Shown: piece by piece, positions 58,331-64,000 of the stretch
How the letters are laid out: each line of letters starts with the position of its first letter
Numbering within the stretch: the stretch's first letter is position 1
Assembly (NCBI RefSeq): GCF_000223215.1
Contig: NC_017243.1
Location: 1,984,001 to 2,048,000 of the forward strand
Source of the DNA: Brachyspira intermedia PWS/A
Lineage (GTDB): Bacteria; Spirochaetota; Brachyspiria; Brachyspirales; Brachyspiraceae
Direction of reading: 5' to 3'
Length of the DNA stretch: 64,000 bases
Notes under the pieces: generated by a model
The model's database searches: none
What the model saw: the letters and a program-made list of their open reading frames with translations, nothing else
What the model was told of the DNA's origin: nothing
Made by a program: the position numbers and the translations under genes

Positions 58331-59233
58331 TTATAAGCTGTATTTAGATTTTACTTTTTCAATATCATATCTTGCTGTACCGCCTTTTACCTGAACCATT
58401 TCTTCAGACACGCTTGAAGCAAATTTCAATACATTATTAATATCAAGTCCTCTCAATATAGCATAACTTAAAGCAGCACAAAATGAGTCTCCAGCTCCAA
58501 CTGTATCAACAACATTAACCTTATTAGAAGGATTAAATATATATTCATTATTATACAATACACTTGCACCAGATGCCCCAAGTGTAAGGAATATATAATC
58601 AATATTAAAATCTTTATTAATAGCCTTTAATAATACTTCATTATCATTTGGCATAGAAGTATAAAAAAGCTCTTTTATTATAGCAAGTTCATCATCATTA
58701 ATCTTTAATATATTTATAAACTCTAAAGATTCTTTTATTTTTTCTTTAGTATAATAATTTTTTCTGAATGTTACATCACATACTTTATATTTAGCATTAA
58801 TATTTTTGAATATGTTTTTTAATGTATTATAAGATTTTTCATTTCTTTGAGATAATATATTAAAATAAAATAAGTCATAATTTTCTTTCAAAGCATTTTC
58901 TATATTCCCATTATATTCTATATTATCCCAAGCTGAATTTTCATGAATTATATAATCAGGTACTTTCTTCTCATTAAGAAAAACAGTAGCTTTTCCTGTT
59001 TCATAATCTTTTAATATTTGTATTAAAGATTTATCTATATTTTCATTATCAATAAAAGATAAAGCATCTTTAGAATAATCATCATTACCCAATGCAGTTA
59101 TAAACTTTAATTTGTCATCTTTACTTAAAAGCCTTGAAAGCTGAAGAGAATAATTAAAAGGAGCACCTCCTATAACTGAAACATTATCATAAACATCATA
59201 TAAAAGTTCTCCGAAAGTAAGTATATTTAACAT
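58331..59233 (-). CDS. PfkB family carbohydrate kinase (fructokinase-like)
   Basis: 300 aa, cytosolic. Start LTFGELLYDVYDNVSVIGGA then PFNYSLQLSRL is the sugar-binding region; the C-terminal signature VNVVDTVGAGDSFCAALSYA (about 243-262) holds the catalytic Asp and anion hole. Size fits fructokinase-type members; exact sugar unknown. It lies 19 bp downstream of the PBP gene. Confidence 0.88.
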   Translation of the reverse strand: MLNILTFGELLYDVYDNVSVIGGAPFNYSLQLSRLLSKDDKLKFITALGNDDYSKDALSFIDNENIDKSLIQILKDYETGKATVFLNEKKVPDYIIHENSAWDNIEYNGNIENALKENYDLFYFNILSQRNEKSYNTLKNIFKNINAKYKVCDVTFRKNYYTKEKIKESLEFINILKINDDELAIIKELFYTSMPNDNEVLLKAINKDFNIDYIFLTLGASGASVLYNNEYIFNPSNKVNVVDTVGAGDSFCAALSYAILRGLDINNVLKFASSVSEEMVQVKGGTARYDIEKVKSKYSL

Positions 59234-59252
59234 AAATAAACTCCTTATTTTA

Positions 59253-61157
59253 TTATTTATTCTCTTGCTCCTTAATAGGTGCTTTTAATGATAATCTTAT
59301 AATAGAATCATTAGTAACAGATGTACCTGCTTGCGGAGAAAAATCTGTTATATAGCCTTCGCCTTGTATCATTATTTTAGCATTATTATTTGATACAATA
59401 TAAGATATGCTATTTAAAGCATCTCTCAAAGAAAGTCCATTCAAATTAGGCATAACATTATTTGTAATATTACTTGAATGAGGTACTAAACTCAAAAAAT
59501 CATTAGTATTTATTGTATATATTTCTCCGTCAATAAGTCCCAAATAAGGTATAATCTGATTAGCAATTTTGGCAAACAAAGGAGCTGCTACTCTACCAGC
59601 TCCCTGAGATCCCTGTCCTTGAGGGTCATCAAGCAATACTAGTATGGATATTTTAGGATCTTCTAAAGGAAAACCGCCTACAAATATTGACTGATAATAT
59701 TTTTCAGGTTTTTCTGATTCATTATTTCTATAAACTTCTGTTATTGCTGTACCTGTTTTACCAACAACATCTATATTAAGAAGATTAGCTCTATGACCTG
59801 TAGAACCAGATTCAACACCTTTTCTAAGAAGAACTCTAGCTATTTGAGAATACTGTTCATCTATTATTCTAGTTCTTTTTAAATTATTAGTTGCACTTAT
59901 TTTTTCTATGCCGTCATAAAATGAATCAACAACATGCATAGGTACTTTCCAACCTCCATTCAAAAGAGGTAAATAAGAAGCAGCTATCTGCATAGGAGTA
60001 ACACTTAAATCATAACCTATTGCTAAATAACCTTTTGAAAATCTATGCCATTTATTTAAAGAGTGATATATTCCGCTCCATTCATTCTTATAAGGCCCTA
60101 CACCTGTAGGCTCTCCGAAACCAAATCTTTTTAAATAATCATAAAAGAACTGATTATCTATTCTTTCAGCTATAGTTACAACGGCAAAGTTGCAGCTGTA
60201 TTTCAATATATCATTAAAGGCTACATCACCATGTGGATAATCACAATGTATTCTAGTTTGTCTGCTGTAATCATAATAACCTTTACAATGGAAAACTTCA
60301 TCGCTATTTACAACTCCCTGCTCTATTGCAGCAAGTTCAGCAAATATTTTCATTGTACTTCCAGGATATATAGTACTCATTATACTTCTGTCCATTCTTT
60401 CATTATTTACATAAATAAAAGGATTATTAGGATCAAATGAAGGATAAGAATAATTTGCTACTATTGAACCTGTATTAACATCTGATACTATTACAGTTAC
60501 AGATTGAGGGGATTTTTCAGCAACAGTTTTTAATACTTCATTTCTTACTATAGTCTGAACATCTCTGTCTAAAGTTAATACTATATCTTTTGGATTATCA
60601 TTTTCTGAAGAAAGGATTGCTTCATAAGTGGCTTCAAGACCGGCATATCCTTCTGTTTCTGTTCTATTCATATAGCCTATTACATGGGCAAATATATCTT
60701 TATATGGGTAAAATCTTTTATAGCTTTCTATACCATATATACTTTTAACATTATATTTGTTTTTTATTTCTTTTATTTTTTTATAGGAATCCAAATTAAT
60801 ATTCTGTGCAAGCATTATAGTTCTTCTCTTAGTATTTAATAGATCAGCAAATTTTTCTTTTGTGATGTTTATAATATTAAATATTTGAGAATAAGCTTCA
60901 TTGATATCTGTTTCATCATTACCATCTAAAGAAACAGATTCGGTATCCAAATATATTGTATATGCAGGAATATTTATTGTAAGAGGACGCATTTTAGAAT
61001 CATATATAGTTCCTCTTGGTCTGTCGAGTCCTACTAATGATGATACAGATTTTCTTTCTTTTATAGTTAAATTGAATAATTGAATAAATATAGCTATTGT
61101 TCCTATAAAAAAGCAAATAAGGAATAAATATAATCTTTTAACTCGGCTGTCATTCAT
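59253..61157 (-). CDS. Penicillin-binding protein, FtsI/PBP2-type transpeptidase with PASTA domain
   Basis: 634 aa. One N-terminal membrane anchor (LYLFLICFFIGTIAIFIQLF), dimerisation domain with GLDRPRGTIYDSKMRPL (about 43-59), transpeptidase with SxxK in IYPGSTMKIFAELAAIE (about 266-282), SxN in YSCNFAVVTIAER (about 313) and KTG in VVGKTGTAITEV (about 468). The last 70 residues (PNLNGLSLRDALNSISYIVS ... ) are one PASTA domain. Cross-links peptidoglycan in division or elongation. No division genes are adjacent; tRNA-Cys sits 13 bp upstream. Confidence 0.93.
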   Translation of the reverse strand: MNDSRVKRLYLFLICFFIGTIAIFIQLFNLTIKERKSVSSLVGLDRPRGTIYDSKMRPLTINIPAYTIYLDTESVSLDGNDETDINEAYSQIFNIINITKEKFADLLNTKRRTIMLAQNINLDSYKKIKEIKNKYNVKSIYGIESYKRFYPYKDIFAHVIGYMNRTETEGYAGLEATYEAILSSENDNPKDIVLTLDRDVQTIVRNEVLKTVAEKSPQSVTVIVSDVNTGSIVANYSYPSFDPNNPFIYVNNERMDRSIMSTIYPGSTMKIFAELAAIEQGVVNSDEVFHCKGYYDYSRQTRIHCDYPHGDVAFNDILKYSCNFAVVTIAERIDNQFFYDYLKRFGFGEPTGVGPYKNEWSGIYHSLNKWHRFSKGYLAIGYDLSVTPMQIAASYLPLLNGGWKVPMHVVDSFYDGIEKISATNNLKRTRIIDEQYSQIARVLLRKGVESGSTGHRANLLNIDVVGKTGTAITEVYRNNESEKPEKYYQSIFVGGFPLEDPKISILVLLDDPQGQGSQGAGRVAAPLFAKIANQIIPYLGLIDGEIYTINTNDFLSLVPHSSNITNNVMPNLNGLSLRDALNSISYIVSNNNAKIMIQGEGYITDFSPQAGTSVTNDSIIRLSLKAPIKEQENK

Positions 61158-61170
61158 AGTTAGGAAAATG

Positions 61171-61241
61171 AGGCGGCGAACGGATTTGAACCGATGATAA
61201 GAGTTTTGCAGACTCCTGCCTTACCACTTGGCGACGCCGCC
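61171..61241 (-). tRNA. tRNA-Cys (anticodon GCA)
   Basis: 71 bases on the minus strand. Acceptor stem GGCGGCG/CGCCGCC is perfect; anticodon arm GGAGT-CTGCAAA-ACTCT contains GCA; D-arm GCCAAGTGGTAAGGC; T-arm ATCGG-TTCAAAT-CCGTT has one T-T mismatch. Discriminator base is T, the cysteine identity base. CCA is not encoded. Confidence 0.95.
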
Positions 61242-61373
61242 ATATTTTTAGATGTCATTAATAATATAATACAATTAATAAAAAGTCAATAGATATAAAA
61301 TAATAAATATTATTAATATTTGAAATATTATATAAATAAATACAGTAAAACAATATATATTCTTACAAACTAT

Positions 61374-61414
61374 AAAAAAAATAGCTGACAACTTTATTTA
61401 TTAGTTATCAGCTA
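61374..61414 (-). terminator. Rho-independent terminator of the OppA-like gene
   Basis: Minus-strand stem TAGCTGATAACT (61414-61403) with AGTTGTCAGCTA (61393-61382), 12 bp with one G-T pair, then a run of T. 27 bp past the stop. Confidence 0.9.
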
Positions 61415-61440
61415 CTCTTTTATTATCTCAATTAATAATA

Positions 61441-63066
61441 TTAATTTTCATCTAAATGAGCATAGAAGAACTTATGGAATCCTAATGGATTATATACAAC
61501 ATCTTTTAATTTAGGATTAACAAGTAAAGGCTCTGTGAAGAAATAAAGCGGTATGGCTCCCATATCTTCTTCTATAAGTATTCTTTCTGCTTCATGCATA
61601 GCCTGCATTCTTATATTATTATCATCTGTAGACATAGCCTGTCCTATAAGCTCATCATATCTTTTATTGCTGTATCCGCCATTGTTTTGAGTGTTATAAC
61701 TAGTAAATAAACTCATCATTGACATAGGATCAGAATAATCTGCAGACCAATAAAGTCTTCCTATCATGAAATTCTTTTCTAATAAAGTTTGTCCAAGCAA
61801 AGCATTGTCTATTTGAGTAATAGTAGAATCTATATTAAGATGCTCTTTCCACATTTGCTGTACTGCTTCAAATATTTCTACATGGTTGCCCGGATCTGTT
61901 TTAAATTCTATAACAGGAAAACCTTCTCCATTAGGATATCCTGCATCAGCTAAAAGTTTCTTAGCCATTTCTACATTTTTAGCATATCCTTCTTTTGATA
62001 CATCATAAAAATCACCGCCGTTAATTCTGAAATCGCCATTAACATCATTAACAGCATAAGGCACCCAACCACCTGCAGGTTTTTGTCCGCCTTTAGTAAC
62101 TTGTTCTACTATATAATTTCTATCTATAGCAAGTGATAATGCTTTTCTTACTCTAGGATCTTTTAAATATTGATTAGTAACATTTATAGGATAATAGTAT
62201 GTAGCTATAAGAGGCTTAATCTGTATCAAACCCTCTTCTGTAAGTGTAGGTATATCCTTTTGAGGAGGTTCATAAGCCATATGTAAAGAACCGTCTTTTA
62301 TTCCGGCAACAGCAGCAGCTCCATTTTGCATAAATACAAATGTTATCTTTTCTGCAACTATTGTATCAGCATTCCAATAATTAGGATTTTTTACCATTAT
62401 GATATTTTCATCTATATTTCTTTCAGACATAACATAAGGTCCATTACCTATATAAGTTTCAGGGCTTAATGTCCATTTATCTCCATACTGCTCTATTATA
62501 TCTTTTCTTAAAGGTGAAAATGTAGGGAAAGCAATTACTTCCAAGAAATATGCTGTAGGAGCTTCTAACTCTACAACTAATGTATGATCATCAACAGCTT
62601 TTATTCCCAATGCATCAACAGGCAATTCTCCTCTTGTGATAGCCATAGCATTCTTTACAGGTTCATGCTGATAACTATACTCACTAGCAACTTTTGGATC
62701 AACCTGTCTTTGCCAGCTGTATACAAAATCTTCAGCAACAACAGGTTTTCCGTCTGACCAAGTAGAATTAGTTCTCAAGAAAAATGTATAAGTTTTTCCA
62801 TCTTCACTAATTTCCCAACTCTCAGCAACACCAGGAACAATTTTATTATTTCTATCTCTTACTGTTAATCCTTCAAACACATGAGATATATAAATTACAC
62901 CGTATATTTGAGCATTCAAACTAGGGTCTATAGTTTTCGGTTCTACACTTAAATTTACGATTATTCCTTGATCATTAGTATTTCCTTTTTTGGAGCAAGA
63001 AGCTGCCAATAAAAGCACAAGACAAATACCAATGAAAAAAGATATGAAAATCTTTCTACTTTTCAT
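61441..63066 (-). CDS. oppA: Peptide ABC transporter substrate-binding lipoprotein (OppA-like)
   Basis: 541 aa from ATG 63066 (GGAG at seven bases), beginning with MKSRKIFISFFIGICLVLLL and lipobox LAASC; the upstream start at 63129 is unlikely. SBP family 5 features: LSVEPKTIDPSLNAQIYGVI (about 38), VAESWEISEDGKTYTFFLR, WSDGKPVVAEDFVYSWQRQV (about 107), and RKALSLAIDRNYIVEQVT (about 315). Binds oligopeptides for import. No permease or ATPase genes follow; they must be elsewhere. Confidence 0.93.
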   Translation of the reverse strand: MKSRKIFISFFIGICLVLLLAASCSKKGNTNDQGIIVNLSVEPKTIDPSLNAQIYGVIYISHVFEGLTVRDRNNKIVPGVAESWEISEDGKTYTFFLRTNSTWSDGKPVVAEDFVYSWQRQVDPKVASEYSYQHEPVKNAMAITRGELPVDALGIKAVDDHTLVVELEAPTAYFLEVIAFPTFSPLRKDIIEQYGDKWTLSPETYIGNGPYVMSERNIDENIIMVKNPNYWNADTIVAEKITFVFMQNGAAAVAGIKDGSLHMAYEPPQKDIPTLTEEGLIQIKPLIATYYYPINVTNQYLKDPRVRKALSLAIDRNYIVEQVTKGGQKPAGGWVPYAVNDVNGDFRINGGDFYDVSKEGYAKNVEMAKKLLADAGYPNGEGFPVIEFKTDPGNHVEIFEAVQQMWKEHLNIDSTITQIDNALLGQTLLEKNFMIGRLYWSADYSDPMSMMSLFTSYNTQNNGGYSNKRYDELIGQAMSTDDNNIRMQAMHEAERILIEEDMGAIPLYFFTEPLLVNPKLKDVVYNPLGFHKFFYAHLDEN

Positions 63067-63161
63067 AATTGACTCCATTAAAATTAAACTTAGTAAATTA
63101 ATTTTATATAATTTTACAAACTTAGTCAATCAAAAAAAAATAGAAAAAATTATTACTAAAA

Positions 63162-64000
63162 TTAAATATTTTTTATTTGATTTATACATTTCCCTGTAAT
63201 TTTAAACTCAAAAATATTATCAATAGAAATACTTACCATATTAAGTAATGCCTCATCTGTATAAAATGCAAAATGAGGAGTTATTATAACATTATCCATT
63301 TTGAATAATTCTTCAATAATTTCATCTTTTAAAACTATATCTTTTATATCTTTATTAACATATTCTATTTCATTAGAGTATACGTCTAAAGCAGCTCCGC
63401 CTATATGTTCGCTTTTTAAACCTTCAAGCAAATCTTTATTATTAACTATTCCTCCCCTGCTCACATTAATAATATATACACCTTTTTTCATTTTATTTAT
63501 AGAATCTTTGCAAATCATATTTTCAGTTTCTTTACTATATGGTATATGATATATTATAGCATCACTATTTTTATATAATTCATCTAAACTGACATACTTT
63601 GCATATTGTTTTATTTCTTCTTTTTCTGTTCTTGAATATACAAATATATTCTTAGGCGAAAATCCTTTAAGATGTTTTACAGTTAAAGAACCTATTCTGC
63701 CTGTACCTATAACTCCAATATTTAAATTTCTTATCTCCTTTGCGACAAGTCCGGTTCTTGTATAATTTCTATTGTAGCCATTTATAAGAAGATTATTATA
63801 ATTCTTAATAAGAGATAACAAAGAAAGAATAGTAAACTCGCTCACAGAATTAGGAGAGTATGAAGGTACATTTGCTATTTTTATTCCTATTTTATTTGCA
63901 TAATCAATATCTATATTATCATATCCAACGGATCTGGTGCTCATATATTTTACGCCGTATTCTTTTAATTTATCAAGCACTTTATCAGTAATAGCATCTC
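63162..64000 (-). CDS. D-2-hydroxyacid dehydrogenase (D-lactate dehydrogenase-like), 5' end cut by window edge
   Basis: The frame is open to the right edge and reads through the GTG at 63980 with family-like sequence (DAITDKVLDKLKEYGVKYMS), so the true start lies beyond the window. Seen: substrate-side TRSVGYDNIDIDYANKIGI, NAD-binding GVIGTGRIGSLTVKHLKG (about 92-109 from 63980), catalytic Arg in YIINVSRGGIV, and His in NVIITPHFAFYTDEA. The pattern fits LdhA/VanH-type enzymes that reduce 2-keto acids such as pyruvate to D-hydroxyacids. Confidence 0.92.
   Translation of the reverse strand, partial: DAITDKVLDKLKEYGVKYMSTRSVGYDNIDIDYANKIGIKIANVPSYSPNSVSEFTILSLLSLIKNYNNLLINGYNRNYTRTGLVAKEIRNLNIGVIGTGRIGSLTVKHLKGFSPKNIFVYSRTEKEEIKQYAKYVSLDELYKNSDAIIYHIPYSKETENMICKDSINKMKKGVYIINVSRGGIVNNKDLLEGLKSEHIGGAALDVYSNEIEYVNKDIKDIVLKDEIIEELFKMDNVIITPHFAFYTDEALLNMVSISIDNIFEFKITGKCINQIKNI

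Overview
The window is very AT-rich (by eye well over 70% A+T). It carries spirochaete-like gene content: many small lipoproteins and secreted ankyrin proteins, an LptD-type outer-membrane protein, MurF and a PBP2/FtsI-type transpeptidase with PASTA, a DUF285 repeat protein, an Rrf2 regulator and NADP glutamate dehydrogenase. Codon use, gene style and the GC-rich intergenic repeats point to Brachyspira (intestinal spirochaetes). This is inference; no 16S gene is present. There are no phage, plasmid or rRNA genes and no CRISPR. One tRNA (Cys) is present. Both edges cut genes: a MATE transporter on the left and a D-2-hydroxyacid dehydrogenase on the right.

Layout. 1-4.8 kb: MATE pump, a dispersed GC-rich repeat, then Rrf2 regulator - AbgT transporter - PepT peptidase on the minus strand. 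5-6.5 kb: MltD-like murein lytic transglycosylase lipoprotein. 6.5-11.2 kb: a minus-strand operon of Na/Pi cotransporter, GDP-L-fucose synthase, GDP-mannose 4,6-dehydratase and a GT10 fucosyltransferase whose frame is broken at an A7 tract. 11.4-18.9 kb: GNAT, DUF285 protein, gdhA, flavin reductase, a TPR protein, an Rpn-type PD-(D/E)XK nuclease, an Imm51-like protein, a 19-copy heptamer array and a small ankyrin protein. 19-28.6 kb: OYE-family reductase, then tyrS - lptD - two large modular ankyrin proteins. 29-38.7 kb: gyrB, a flavoprotein with an orphan PTS EIIB, nadD with a substrate-binding protein, a 5'-nucleotidase and pepF. 38.8-43.5 kb: thrS-infC-rpmI-rplT, then fba with a tiny conserved basic protein. 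43.5-48.4 kb: a lipoprotein of the SAM-hydrolase (DUF62) family, two more copies of the dispersed repeat, a membrane-anchored HNH nuclease, an ankyrin lipoprotein and DUF4261. 48.4-64 kb: murF, GHL10 lipoprotein, a beta-propeller with an S55 peptidase, DUF151-UVR nuclease, TPR/transglutaminase-like protein, PfkB kinase, PBP, tRNA-Cys, OppA and a dehydrogenase.

How the genes fit together. Many products serve the envelope: LptD, MurF, PBP, MltD, GHL10 and the fucose glycan genes. The rest is mainly core translation, peptide and amino-acid metabolism (PepT, AbgT, PepF, OppA, Gdh). The most notable points are: a complete GDP-fucose plus fucosyltransferase operon with a possible on/off homopolymer; a pepT frame break lying exactly on a U UUU UUA slip site; a MITE-like repeat family with inverted ends; a strong internal Shine-Dalgarno and ATG inside the Rpn nuclease gene; and a duplicated ankyrin module with a regular insertion next to lptD.
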